NCBI GenBank assembly: GCA_030147845.1
Contig: JASBUN010000036.1
Location: forward strand, 62,001 to 126,000
From: Gammaproteobacteria bacterium
GTDB taxonomy: Bacteria > Pseudomonadota > Gammaproteobacteria > JASBUN01
Length of the DNA stretch: 64,000 nt
Reading direction: 5' to 3'
In this document: piece after piece, positions 34,520-43,261 of the stretch
How positions within the stretch are numbered: the stretch's first letter is position 1
Layout: each line of letters begins with the position of its first letter
The notes under the pieces: model-generated
Database searches by the model: none
What the model saw: the letters and a program-made list of their open reading frames with translations, nothing else
Told to the model about the DNA's origin: nothing
Position numbers and translations under genes: made by a program

Positions 34520-35394
34520 CGGCGATCACCGAGTGCTTTGTCACCGATGGCGCGCGCCTGCGCCAACTCGCCGAGCAGTTCGTCGAATGGCGGGAAGCGG
34601 TCATCACGCTCAATCATGGTGCTTACCGCGCCGAAGCGGCGCAGCGCCGCGGCGTACAGATCCCAAACCGGCTGCACCACAGGATGATCATGGGTATCGA
34701 CGATGCAGTCACCATAATCGGTATGCCCCGCCAAATGAAACTGTTGTACACGCTCAGACGGTATCGCGCTGAGATAGTCTTCGGGCGCAAAACCATGATT
34801 CATGGCGCTGACGTAGATGTTGTTGATATCGAGTAGAATCAAGCAATCGGACTCTTCGGCAACGGCCTTAAAAAACGCCCACTCCGTCATCTCCGAATGT
34901 CGATAGGTAACGTAGCTGGAAACATTTTCCAGCAGGATTTGCCGCCCGAGCAGATCCTGCACCTGATCGACGCGCCGCGCCACGTGACGCACCGCTTCAT
35001 CGTTGTAGGGTAATGGCAGCAGGTCATGCAGATTGTGGCCGCCCTGTCCGGTCCAGCACAAATGATCGGAAATCCACGCCGGTTGCACGTGCTCGGCCAA
35101 TTTTTTTAGGCGATGCAAGTACTCGCGATCGAGTGGATCGGTGCTGCCGATGGACAAGGACACACCGTGCATCACCAGTGGATAACGTTCTTTTATCCGG
35201 TTGAGAAAATGCAGCGGCTTGCCGCCTTCAACCATGAAGTTTTCAGAGGTGATTTCAAACCAATCAACCGCCGGACACTGCTCCGCAACCAAGTCAAAAT
35301 ATTCCGAACGCAGCCCCAGTCCGTAGCCGAGGTAGGGACGAACATGTGGGACTTGGTCGATGGCGTCGTTATCAGACAAAGGAATGTGTTGCAC
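34507..35394 (-). CDS. bufB: BufB-like DUF692 multinuclear iron oxidase
   Basis: 295 aa. The DUF692 TIM-barrel pattern is clear: [93 protein letters not shown] and [21 protein letters not shown]. The many His, Asp and Glu residues in these segments are the metal ligands of the MbnB-type iron cluster. Members modify Cys residues of a precursor peptide into oxazole-type heterocycles. The likely substrate is the Cys-rich BufA encoded 49 bp upstream. Confidence 0.92.
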   Translation of the reverse strand: MQHIPLSDNDAIDQVPHVRPYLGYGLGLRSEYFDLVAEQCPAVDWFEITSENFMVEGGKPLHFLNRIKERYPLVMHGVSLSIGSTDPLDREYLHRLKKLAEHVQPAWISDHLCWTGQGGHNLHDLLPLPYNDEAVRHVARRVDQVQDLLGRQILLENVSSYVTYRHSEMTEWAFFKAVAEESDCLILLDINNIYVSAMNHGFAPEDYLSAIPSERVQQFHLAGHTDYGDCIVDTHDHPVVQPVWDLYAAALRRFGAVSTMIERDDRFPPFDELLGELAQARAIGDKALGDRRCPA

Positions 35395-35407
35395 ACGGTC
35401 GGGGGAA

Positions 35408-35433
35408 TGGAGGGCGGCGCCGGCCGCCCTCCA
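35408..35433 (-). promoter_or_regulatory. 11-bp hairpin between bufA and bufB
   Basis: A perfect 11-bp stem (35408-35418 with 35423-35433) with a 4-nt loop lies just after the bufA stop on the minus strand. No T-run follows, so it is more likely a message stabiliser or partial attenuator that favours the precursor over the enzymes. Confidence 0.65.
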
Positions 35434-35442
35434 CCGGACGCA

Positions 35443-35700
35443 TCAGCCGCCCGCCTTTACGGTGCCACCGGCCGCCGTACATTCTTTCTTGGACATATTC
35501 AGGAAGCCCTGCCCTTTGCAGGAGCCCTGGCCCTTACAGGCATTGTGCGCGGTCTTGCAATCGTTTTGCCCGGCGCATTGATTGACGCCATAGCAATGGA
35601 CCTTGCTGTCCTGCGCCGCATGTGCAGCCATCGGCGCGGCAGCAAACAAGCTCGCTGCTGCCATGGCCATGGCGATCCCGGTTGACTTATTGACTCTCAT
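35443..35700 (-). CDS. bufA: BufA2-type bufferin precursor (copper-binding RiPP)
   Basis: 85 aa from the ATG at 35700, preceded by GGAGGAG; the frame opens at 35739. A signal peptide ([19 protein letters not shown], cleavage after AHA) leads to a core with six Cys: [15 protein letters not shown], then [14 protein letters not shown] and KKEC. The CYGVN and [12 protein letters not shown] phrases are typical of the BufA2 family of periplasmic bufferin-type metallophores. After modification by BufB/BufC such peptides are exported and sequester copper. An ECF-like promoter lies upstream. Annotators often leave such short genes as hypothetical. Confidence 0.88.
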   Translation of the reverse strand: MRVNKSTGIAMAMAAASLFAAAPMAAHAAQDSKVHCYGVNQCAGQNDCKTAHNACKGQGSCKGQGFLNMSKKECTAAGGTVKAGG

Positions 35701-35748
35701 AACGCTCCTCCACTGTCGGATTTCAATTTTAGGGTACAACGAAGATTA

Positions 35749-35775
35749 TTGACCCTAGCAAACGGCGACGGTTCC
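35749..35775 (-). promoter_or_regulatory. ECF sigma-type promoter candidate for bufABC
   Basis: On the minus strand GGAACC (35775-35770) is followed after 16 bp by GTCAA (35753-35749), the GGAAC/GTC pattern recognised by many ECF sigma factors. It places a transcription start about 45 bp before the bufA ATG. Bufferin operons in other bacteria are often ECF-controlled; no ECF gene is seen in this window. Confidence 0.4.
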
Positions 35776-35827
35776 AACACTACTGTCATTCATGTTACAC
35801 CGCTAACGCAAGCGGCTAATATAGCAG

Positions 35828-36316
35828 CTAATTTTTCTTTTTTACCAGTGCCTGATCAAGCGCATCGAGTAAATCACGGACATGGCGGCGATTGGCGCCC
35901 AGATCGCCCCGCCCAACGCGCGACTGCGAGCGAATCGACAGGCTGCTGGCGTCCTTTCCAGCCGCATGCACGGTAATTTCGACATCGTCCTTGAACCCCC
36001 ACATCGACGTAGTCACCACCGCGTGTAGGGTGTCAGTGGCGCTCTCATGCGCACCAAGCCGCCAGCCGAGACGACTTATCTGCCGTAAGACAAGACCATA
36101 CAGGGTTGCGGCATCGACCGGAAAGTGCGGCGTGCGCAACTCGGGCAGGCGGGGATTGTCGCTGGTTTGCGCGCTATTCGTGGTCAGATAGATCGTCAGG
36201 CGCGGCAACACACCCGGCGACTGCCATAGCGGCGCCCGGTTAAGCCACAGCGCGCCGAACACAAGCATGATAACGGATAGCAACAAAATCACGAGAATGT
36301 AGACCAGCATGCGCAT
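35828..36316 (-). CDS. DUF1499 domain protein with N-terminal membrane anchor
   Basis: 162 aa from the ATG at 36316, preceded by GGTGGAG; an upstream frame start exists at 36367. One membrane helix (LVYILVILLLSVIMLVFGAL) leads into a DUF1499 domain, recognised from LRTPHFPVDAATLYGLVLR, then VTTSMWGFKDDVEITVH and SRSQVGRGDLGANRRHV-type ending (here RSQSRVGRGDLGANRRHV). Function unknown. It is upstream of bufA on the same strand but separated by the candidate buf promoter. Confidence 0.82.
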   Translation of the reverse strand: MRMLVYILVILLLSVIMLVFGALWLNRAPLWQSPGVLPRLTIYLTTNSAQTSDNPRLPELRTPHFPVDAATLYGLVLRQISRLGWRLGAHESATDTLHAVVTTSMWGFKDDVEITVHAAGKDASSLSIRSQSRVGRGDLGANRRHVRDLLDALDQALVKKKN

Positions 36317-36536
36317 ACGACCCGACTCCACCCGAAAGCTCGGCAAGGCGGACAAGGATACGGCCAAACGCGGTCGCGGAACATGCCTGAGTGCGTGTCG
36401 GACTTAGGCGATCGTAGTGAATCGAACGCTGCGATCGCTCAGGGGGGGCATACCCGCGGCTATTTTACCCCAGGGATCGGACCGTTCGGCCAAAACGGCT
36501 TTTCCGCAGCAGATCAGTCTTAAGCCCGACAGGCTC

Positions 36537-37700
36537 CTAGTGTTCGCTTTCCTCGGGCTTGGCGGGAACGCCGATCCGGGCGTCGAGCCACCGGCGTTCG
36601 CGGTGATCGGTCAGGCGCAGCAGCGGCAGCAGCTTCGACAGCAGACTGCCCATCTGCAGGCGGACCTGCTCGGCTTGGCCGGCCGCGATAAGCGCCAATG
36701 CCTCGTCGACGCCGAGAGCCGGAGCTGCGGTCGACGCGAGCGCGGCGCCGACATCGCGCTCGCAGACGACCCGATTACCGCCCAGCGATAGCGCGTGCTG
36801 CACCAGCATACGCAGCTCCCGCAGCAATTCCGCCGCCGGTGTTGCGCGCGACGGGTCGAAGGTAGAAATCGCGATCGTAGCGGTGAATTTGACTGCCACG
36901 GCACCGGCAAACAAGCGCAGCGCGGCGATTTGCCGCTGTACTCTTACGGCCAAATGTCGCGCACCAATGGGATTGGCTGTCGGCAGCGTGATAGCGAACT
37001 GTCCCGCCTCGATACGGGCGATGCCGTCCTCACAACGCATTTGACCGCGCAACACATCGGCTGCCTTCCGCAGGACATCATCGCCGAAATCCGCGCCGTG
37101 CTCGGCGCGCAATTGCGTCCAGTGATCGATCTCGATACATAGCAGCGATAGATCCTGTCGGTGACGCCGCGAATACGAACAGTCCTGTTTCAATCGTTCG
37201 ACAAATGCGGTGGCATTGCCGACACCGGTGACGGCATCGATACGGCTTTGCGCAGACAACTGCTCGGCGCGCGCCCGCAAGGCGCGCGTGGCCTGTACCG
37301 ATGTCGCATGCGCACGCGCACGCGCCAACAGATCAATGCGGTCAAACGGTTTGGCTAAAAAATCGGTGGCGCCCAGGGCGAGCGCTTTTTGGCGCGCCAC
37401 GTCATCATCTTCTTCGCCAGTAAGAATAATCATCGGTAGATTGCGGATGCGCGCGTCGTGCGCAGCGCGCACGCGCTCGAGCAATTCGAAGCCACCCATG
37501 CCCGGCATGGAAAGGTCCGAAAACACTAACTGGAGTTGCGCGTCGGCTTGAATTTGATGCCAGCCATCCGCGCCATCGACGGCGGTCAGCACTTCGAACT
37601 CAGCACTCAGGGCACGCGCCGCCGCCAAGCGCATGAGTTTGGAGTCGTCCACCACCAGCACGCGCGCGCGAAGCTGCGCCGGGTAGTCCTCGGTGTCCAT
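36537..37700 (-). CDS. Response regulator with degenerate GGDEF domain
   Basis: 387 aa. A receiver domain (residues 12-130) has VLVVDDSKLMR, phosphoacceptor D62 in VFSDLSMPG and K117 in FLAKPF. A GGDEF-fold domain (150-310) keeps DAVTGVGNATAF, but the active-site loop reads EAGQF (231-235) in place of GG(D/E)EF, so diguanylate cyclase activity is probably lost. A helical tail of about 65 residues (GVDEALALIAAGQAEQVRLQ) follows. It may be a phospho-controlled c-di-GMP or protein-binding output. No cognate kinase is adjacent. Confidence 0.88.
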   Translation of the reverse strand: MDTEDYPAQLRARVLVVDDSKLMRLAAARALSAEFEVLTAVDGADGWHQIQADAQLQLVFSDLSMPGMGGFELLERVRAAHDARIRNLPMIILTGEEDDDVARQKALALGATDFLAKPFDRIDLLARARAHATSVQATRALRARAEQLSAQSRIDAVTGVGNATAFVERLKQDCSYSRRHRQDLSLLCIEIDHWTQLRAEHGADFGDDVLRKAADVLRGQMRCEDGIARIEAGQFAITLPTANPIGARHLAVRVQRQIAALRLFAGAVAVKFTATIAISTFDPSRATPAAELLRELRMLVQHALSLGGNRVVCERDVGAALASTAAPALGVDEALALIAAGQAEQVRLQMGSLLSKLLPLLRLTDHRERRWLDARIGVPAKPEESEH

Positions 37701-37915
37701 CGGGAAGTCCTTTAATCTCGGCCGTTGGCATTCTGTCGGCCGACTACCGCGCGGCTTGAGCGCCCAACGGAGTACATGAACGCAGCCGGCGTCGAGGAAC
37801 GGCGCAGCGGCGCATCCGGCAAAGGGGGAAACAGCGTCAGGGTCGCTTATGTGCGCCGAAAAGCGGCTCGCTCAGACCACGCCGCGGCGCCTAAAAAGGC
37901 CGTTGCGGTCGCCGA

Positions 37916-38536
37916 CTAAGCGGGATAGGCGCTGCGCACGCCGTCGAGCACGTATTGCACCGCCAGTGCCGCCAGAATCAAGCCGAATAGCCGACTGACA
38001 ACGTTGGCGCCGGTTTCACCCATCAAGCGCACGATACGCGGCGCGGATAGCAGCGACAGCAGCGCCAAACTCAGTACCGCCAACAGCACCAACACCATGC
38101 CCGTTACCGCCGACCAGCCGTGCGAGCCGGCGGACATGAACAGCGTAGTGGTCAACGCGCCCGGCCCGGCAATCAGCGGAAAGGCCAGCGGGAATACCGA
38201 TACATCGCGTTTGTGTTCAGCCTCTTGCTGCTCGCGCGTGGTGGTCGAACGCAGCCCGGACTGGCGTGCAAAAACCATGTCAATGGCGAGTAGAAACAAC
38301 AGCAAACCGCCGGCGATGCGAAATGCCGACAAACCGATACCGAGCGTTCTCAGCAAAACATCGCCAACGAAGAAAAATACCAACAAAATCGTTGTCGCCA
38401 GCGCGCACGCTCGCACTGCCATGGCGCGCTGGTGCGCCGCGCCCGCATCGCGCGTGAGCGCCACGAACATCGGTGCTATCCCAATGGGATCAATCACCAC
38501 GAACATCACGACAAAGCTGTGTAACCATCCTTCCAT
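37916..38536 (-). CDS. MarC family integral membrane protein
   Basis: 206 aa from ATG 38536 (MEGWLHSFVVMFVVIDPIG), which matches the family start. Six membrane helices; MarC/NAAT hallmarks are FVVIDPIGIAPMFVALT at residue 9, FRIAGGLLLFLLAIDMVFA and VFPLAFPLIAGPGALTT. Its transport function is unproven; the name comes from the mar locus but it is not a multidrug pump. Monocistronic, divergent from the DsbA-like gene. Confidence 0.9.
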   Translation of the reverse strand: MEGWLHSFVVMFVVIDPIGIAPMFVALTRDAGAAHQRAMAVRACALATTILLVFFFVGDVLLRTLGIGLSAFRIAGGLLLFLLAIDMVFARQSGLRSTTTREQQEAEHKRDVSVFPLAFPLIAGPGALTTTLFMSAGSHGWSAVTGMVLVLLAVLSLALLSLLSAPRIVRLMGETGANVVSRLFGLILAALAVQYVLDGVRSAYPA

Positions 38537-38677
38537 TGGGCAAACTTTACCACAGCCGATTTCGCACGGCGCCGCATTGCACCACGGCGCCATTCGTGGA
38601 ACTATGGCGGCGTGCGGTCCTCGCACTTGGAGCCTGTCGGACGGGCCCGTAGTTGCGCATATTGCTGGGAGGTCAAC

Positions 38678-39304
38678 GTGGAGGACGCGAAGCCCGAACT
38701 GCGCGTAAGCGTTTATTCCGATTATATTTGCCCGTTCTGCTATATCGGCAGCCGGCGCCTGCTAAAGCTGCGCGACGAATTCGACCTGCGTGTCAATTGG
38801 TGCGGTCTCGAGATCCATCCCGACACGCCCGCCGAAGGCATGCCGATCACGCGCCTCGGCTACCCGCCGGCGCAATGGCAGCAGATGATGGATGCGCTGC
38901 GCCAGATGGCCGAGCAGGAGGGATTGCAACTGCAGGCGCACGACTTCACCACTAATTCCCGTAAGGCTTTATTGCTGGCCGAAGCGGCCAAGGAGGCGGG
39001 ACGTGAAACCTTCTATGCCCTGCACGAGCGGCTATTCGCGGCGTTCTTTAGCGACGGCTTGAATATCGGCGATGAAGCCGTGTTACGGCAGCTTGCCGCC
39101 GAGACCGGGGTCAGCCCGGCATTGGTACAGGAGGCTTGGCAAAACCAGCGCTATGCAGCGCGCATGGACCTGAACCTTCGCCATGCCGCGGAATTACACA
39201 TACGCGGTACACCAACCTATGTGTTCGGCCAACAATTGCTGGCCGGCGCTGTCGCCACCGCGCAGTTGCGTGAAGCGGCGCGGACGCTGACGGCGGCGTC
39301 CTAA
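38678..39304 (+). CDS. DsbA family oxidoreductase, FrnE-like
   Basis: 208 aa from a GTG at 38678, chosen because GGGAGGT lies just before it; the frame opens at 38612. No signal peptide. The thioredoxin fold has SDYICPFCYIGSRRL with a CPFC active site at about residue 17, an inserted helical domain (MMDALRQMAEQEGLQLQ ... FYALHERLFAAFFSDGLNIG) and the cis-Pro strand IRGTPTYVFGQQLLAG. This is the cytoplasmic FrnE/2-hydroxychromene-isomerase-like class, linked to oxidative-stress tolerance. Confidence 0.9.
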   Translation: MEDAKPELRVSVYSDYICPFCYIGSRRLLKLRDEFDLRVNWCGLEIHPDTPAEGMPITRLGYPPAQWQQMMDALRQMAEQEGLQLQAHDFTTNSRKALLLAEAAKEAGRETFYALHERLFAAFFSDGLNIGDEAVLRQLAAETGVSPALVQEAWQNQRYAARMDLNLRHAAELHIRGTPTYVFGQQLLAGAVATAQLREAARTLTAAS

Positions 39305-39535
39305 CCCAGCGTCGTTAACGCGGCGTCATTCGCAGCGATCATCCGTGGCAGCCGCACAGGGCTTGCAAGCAAGCCGCGCACACCCAATATTTGTTGCAGG
39401 TGGCGCGCCGGCGGCGATCCGCGATCGCAAAAAATCGTCGGGCTTGGCCCGACCGACCCTGGGATCTCCGGCGGTTGCGTACGCGGCTTGAGTCCGACCG
39501 GGGCGCGGCCACGATGTCGTTGACGGGAATCAGGC

Positions 39536-40498
39536 ATGGCTATGGAATTCAAAGACTATTACAAGATCATGGGCGTTGAGCGCACGGCCACGCAGGATGA
39601 AATCAAACGCGTGTACCGTAAGCTGGCGCGCAAATATCACCCCGATGTCAGCCACGAAGCGGACGCTGAAGCGCGCTTCAAGGAAGTCGGCGAGGCTTAC
39701 GAGGTGCTCAAGGACCCGGAAAAGCGCGCCGCGTACGATCAACTGCTGCGCGGCGAATACCAGCCCGGCCAGGAATTCAAACCACCGCCCGGTTGGGACG
39801 CCGGCTTCGAATTTAGTGGCGGCGGCTTCACCAATGCCGACAGCGCCGATTTCAGTGACTTTTTCGAGAGCTTGTTCGGCACGCGTAGCCCCTTCGGCGG
39901 CCGCAACAGGGGCGCCGGCAGCGGCTTTGCGCAACGCGGCGAAGACCATCATGCGCGTATCAGCATCAGCCTCGAGGATGCCTATAACGGCGCCACTCGC
40001 AGCATCCAGTTGCAAATCCCGACGCTCGACCAAAATCACCGCGTGACAACGCGCACCCATACCCTCAACGTGAAAATTCCGGCCGGCGTGACCGAAGGTC
40101 AGCAGGTACGCCTGGCCGGTCAGGGTGGGCCTGGCGTCGGCAGCGCCGCGCCCGGCGATCTCTATCTCGAAATACTGTTCGAGCCGCACCGCCTGTTTCA
40201 CGCCGAAGCACGAGACATCTACCTGACCCTGCCGATCGCGCCGTGGGAAGCGGCTCTCGGAGCGACGGTGGCGGTGCCGACCTTGGGTGGTCAAGTCGAC
40301 ATGAAAATCGCAGCCGGCGCCCAGTCCGGGCAGAAACTGCGGCTAAAGGGCCGCGGCCTGCCCGGCACACCGCCCGGCGATCAGTATGTGGTACTGCAAA
40401 TACGCGTCCCCAAAGCGGAGACCGAGGCGCAGCGATCACTCTATCGGCAGCTGGCCGACGGCATCCCGTTCGACCCGCGCGCGCATATGGGGAACTGA
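39536..40498 (+). CDS. cbpA: Curved DNA-binding protein CbpA (DnaJ-class co-chaperone)
   Basis: 320 aa. The J-domain covers residues 4-69 (DYYKIMGVERTATQDEIKRV) with the HPD tripeptide in KYHPDVSHEA that stimulates DnaK ATPase. A Gly/Phe-rich linker (FEFSGGGFTNADSADFSDFF) follows, then two beta-barrel C-terminal domains (HTLNVKIPAGVTEGQQVRLA and KLRLKGRGLPG). The zinc-finger domain of DnaJ is absent, as in CbpA. It is followed after one base by cbpM, its usual modulator. Confidence 0.94.
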   Translation: MAMEFKDYYKIMGVERTATQDEIKRVYRKLARKYHPDVSHEADAEARFKEVGEAYEVLKDPEKRAAYDQLLRGEYQPGQEFKPPPGWDAGFEFSGGGFTNADSADFSDFFESLFGTRSPFGGRNRGAGSGFAQRGEDHHARISISLEDAYNGATRSIQLQIPTLDQNHRVTTRTHTLNVKIPAGVTEGQQVRLAGQGGPGVGSAAPGDLYLEILFEPHRLFHAEARDIYLTLPIAPWEAALGATVAVPTLGGQVDMKIAAGAQSGQKLRLKGRGLPGTPPGDQYVVLQIRVPKAETEAQRSLYRQLADGIPFDPRAHMGN

Positions 40499-40499
40499 C

Positions 40500-40823
40500 A
40501 TGAGCCGCAAACAATACACCGAAATTACCGCCATCGTGCTGGACGCACAGGATGCATTCACGATAAGCGAATTGTGCCGCAGTTGCGACGTTGCCGCCGA
40601 CGACTTGATTGCCATGGTCGAAGAAGGTCTGCTGCGGCCAGTCGGCCCGACACCACCCAAGTGGCGCTTCCCGGCCGCCGATCTACCGCGCCTGCGTACC
40701 GCCCGCCGGCTGCAACACGACCTTGGCGTCAACTTGGCCGGAGCGGCATTGGCAGTCGAACTGCTCGACGAGTTGCGCAGCCTGCGCGCGCGCATGCGTG
40801 TGCTAGAAAACCTGTTGGAATAA
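40500..40823 (+). CDS. cbpM: Chaperone modulator CbpM
   Basis: 107 aa from ATG 40500, one base after the cbpA stop. It has a MerR-like helix-turn-helix (FTISELCRSCDVAADDLIAMVEEGLL) and a C-terminal helix pair ending LRSLRARMRVLENLLE. CbpM binds the CbpA J-domain and blocks its interaction with DnaK and DNA. The gene order cbpA-cbpM matches E. coli. Confidence 0.9.
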   Translation: MSRKQYTEITAIVLDAQDAFTISELCRSCDVAADDLIAMVEEGLLRPVGPTPPKWRFPAADLPRLRTARRLQHDLGVNLAGAALAVELLDELRSLRARMRVLENLLE

Positions 40824-40846
40824 ACGCGACGACGGCAATGCCGCAT

Positions 40847-41587
40847 TCAGTGCACGCGTTGCTCCGAAAAGCGCTTGTGGTACTGCTCCATCACCGCGCG
40901 CACGTGTACCGGATAATCCAATGCATCCATCTGGCGCATACCTTCGGCAAAAAAACCGGCAGCGTCATCGGGGAAATAATGAATCAAGCGGTCGAACGCC
41001 GCCGCCATCAGCTGCGGTTCGTGTGAACGTGTTGCAACGATGCCGTAGTTGAGATGCAGCACCCGCCAGGGCCGGCCAGGGTTACCCTGATCAAGGTCGG
41101 CGCACAATGTTGGCGCCACTGCGTCAACCAGCTCGCCGAACACTTCCGCCAAGCGTGACAGCGCCAACACGTCGCTACACTGATTGGCGAGTTCGGCCAG
41201 CGCGTCGACCAGCGGGTCCAGCACGCTCAGCGTGCCGCCATTGCGCGCCACCCACAGAGACAGCGGCACCAACGTACGTCCGATGGCGTGTCGCGCGTCA
41301 GGCAAGTCTAATTGCCCGGCGCAGCGCATGAGCAATTGCAGCAAGCCCGCACCGTATTCACCAATGTCACTGATATCACCGCCGCTGAGGCGCTCGCCGT
41401 GCGCGCTGTCGGCATCGGCGCGCGTGATCACCTGAATGAGTTGCCGAATCCCATCGGCCAAGTCGTCGGCTTTGGCGCCCTCGACCAGTGGCAGTCGCGC
41501 TTCCCGGCAGGCTGCAAGCACCGGCAAAGTAGCATCACTCAATGCGGCCGCCAGAAAGTCGGTGTCAGTACGTACGAAGTCGAACAT
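40847..41587 (-). CDS. Uncharacterised helical protein
   Basis: 246 aa from ATG 41587, preceded at some distance by GGAG; an alternative start at 41620 would overlap the yheU-like gene. No signal or membrane helix. Helical, with no recognised domain; notable segments are RPWRVLHLNYGIVATRSHEPQLMAAAFDRLIHYFPDDAAGFFAEGM and EYGAGLLQLLMRCAGQLDLPDARHAIG. The second half has a TPR-like feel. It is probably co-transcribed with the YheU-family gene 19 bp upstream. Confidence 0.7.
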   Translation of the reverse strand: MFDFVRTDTDFLAAALSDATLPVLAACREARLPLVEGAKADDLADGIRQLIQVITRADADSAHGERLSGGDISDIGEYGAGLLQLLMRCAGQLDLPDARHAIGRTLVPLSLWVARNGGTLSVLDPLVDALAELANQCSDVLALSRLAEVFGELVDAVAPTLCADLDQGNPGRPWRVLHLNYGIVATRSHEPQLMAAAFDRLIHYFPDDAAGFFAEGMRQMDALDYPVHVRAVMEQYHKRFSEQRVH

Positions 41588-41606
41588 AATCGAAGATGCT
41601 CCGCCT

Positions 41607-41831
41607 TCACGGCCGAGCATTCATTTCCTTTCGTAATATGATATTGCAGCTACCGCTAGCCTGGTCAAATAAGATTACCGCTTCGCCACGCTGGAGTTGC
41701 CGTTCTACTTCAGCCACCTTTTGCTCTACCGATACCTCCTGCTCGCCATAATCGGTGCCATCACGAGTGACGAACTCTTCAATGAGACCTTGTAGGGCCT
41801 CAGAACTCAATTGTCGAAAGGGAATTTCCAT
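41607..41831 (-). CDS. YheU family protein
   Basis: 74 aa from ATG 41831 (MEIPFRQLSSEALQGLIEEF). The pattern FVTRDGTDYGEQEVSVEQKVAEVERQLQRGEAVILFD closely follows E. coli YheU (UPF0270). Function unknown. The frame opens ten codons earlier at 41861 but the family start is at the internal Met. Confidence 0.9.
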   Translation of the reverse strand: MEIPFRQLSSEALQGLIEEFVTRDGTDYGEQEVSVEQKVAEVERQLQRGEAVILFDQASGSCNIILRKEMNARP

Positions 41832-41979
41832 ACGCCCGGCAAACGGCAGGATAGGTGACATTGCAATCTAAGCCGCTGCGCCGGCAGATTCAAGCCCCAC
41901 ACTGAAATACGTGCGCCGGAAATCACCGGGTAATCCATCTCGGTACTGCCACTGTGGGTGGACCACCGCCGACGGCGAT

Positions 41980-42927
41980 TCAGGCAACGTCGTTGGCGGC
42001 GCCCCAAAAAGCCATAGGCGTGTTGAGGAACTCCGCGCAGGTGAGGTAATGCGAACCATCGCAGGAAAACGTCAGACTGACCATACCGTTGAAAATATTC
42101 AACGAACCGGCTCGTAGATAGATATTTTCATCGGCGAAGCGCAGCATACGCAGCCGATCTAATACCGCCCGCACCTGGTGGGCCGGCAGCGCTGCATCGC
42201 GCGGGTAGTCACGCCGTGGATATACCAGGCACACGTTGGGATCAACCAAGGCCTCCATATCCAACAAACGATAACGATAAGGGTCGTCGAACAACCATAC
42301 CGTAGCCCGGCTACTGGAAAAGTGTATCGTACTGTGAAAAACGCCGTGATCGGTGAAGAGTTCCTCGAGCACCGCAATCACATCATTGATATTCCGGTCC
42401 AACTCGCTCTCGATACGCGTTTGCTGGAACACCACCCCGCGTATGACCGGATCGCCCTTGATCTGCCGCCACTGTTTAGGTTCTTCGTATAGCTCACGTG
42501 TAAGTGGCAGATCGCGCATGTCGAAATCGGCGCCAATATAACCGAGCAATTCCGCACCGCGACGCACCGCATGTAGCGCGGTCAATGAAGGCCGGCGCGC
42601 ACGCAAGCTGATGTAAGCCTGCGATAGATCAAAATCGGCCGCTATGTCGCGCGAATAAGGGCGCTGCGACCGATCCCGGCCAAAATCCTTGGCAATCAAC
42701 CCAAACTGGCTGACGTTATCGCTGAGTTGCACGAATGCGGCATCGACGGCGTAAAGAAACTTGCAGTACGGCAAATCTCGCATACCGTCGATAAGGATAC
42801 GGTTTAAGGCATGGCGCTCGCCCCAGTGCTCGGCGCAACGCCCAGCAAGGCCAGCCATCGGCTGCGCCAAAATCCTGGTCAGCGCGTCGCGTTGGCGGGC
42901 GACGCTTTCTTGCAAAGGATTCGACAT
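41980..42927 (-). CDS. PDC sensor domain-containing protein
   Basis: 315 aa from ATG 42927. The central part has the double-PAS-like PDC sensor pattern: LPYCKFLYAVDAAFVQLSDNVS, GRDRSQRPYSRD, QAYISLRARRPSLTALHAV and ELLGYIGADFDMRDLP. No membrane segment or output domain follows, only a second mixed domain containing VWLFDDPYRYRLLDMEALVDP. It may sense a small ligand in the cytoplasm. TATACT (minus strand, 42964-42959) just upstream is a good -10 element. Confidence 0.75.
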   Translation of the reverse strand: MSNPLQESVARQRDALTRILAQPMAGLAGRCAEHWGERHALNRILIDGMRDLPYCKFLYAVDAAFVQLSDNVSQFGLIAKDFGRDRSQRPYSRDIAADFDLSQAYISLRARRPSLTALHAVRRGAELLGYIGADFDMRDLPLTRELYEEPKQWRQIKGDPVIRGVVFQQTRIESELDRNINDVIAVLEELFTDHGVFHSTIHFSSSRATVWLFDDPYRYRLLDMEALVDPNVCLVYPRRDYPRDAALPAHQVRAVLDRLRMLRFADENIYLRAGSLNIFNGMVSLTFSCDGSHYLTCAEFLNTPMAFWGAANDVA

Positions 42928-43261
42928 CTGCACACAACCTGTCCAAGTACGTAGCTACAGTATACAACGGGCACCGCGACACGAGCGTCGACACCGCCAC
43001 CGGTAACACGAACGTAACACAACCGCCACCGTAGGCGAACCGGACGCCCACACCGTAAGCCGGTGTCGGTGACGGTGACGGTGCCACCCTACCCTGAGTT
43101 CGCGGCGCGGGGTCGGTCAACGCGAGTGCCCTAAAGGCGCGCAATATACGCCGACCGGGCCGGTTCGCTATAATGCCGCGCCGACGGTTATGGCAGTGTG
43201 ACGTCAACGTCGATCGCCACAGCCGCGCAAAACCGGTCCTTATCGGCGCCGATTGATAGAC
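42928..43261. other. Divergent intergenic region
   Basis: 334 bp between the PDC-sensor and MFS genes. Apart from the TATACT -10 for the PDC gene and a short GGTGACGGTGACGGTG tandem stretch (about 43067-43082), nothing is recognised. Confidence 0.4.

Noticed and set aside
36537-37700. Active diguanylate cyclase
   Set aside because: The GGDEF loop reads EAGQF, lacking the catalytic acid and both glycines.
39530-40294. 254-codon minus-strand ORF
   Set aside because: Antisense to cbpA, whose J-domain and C-terminal domains are unmistakable.
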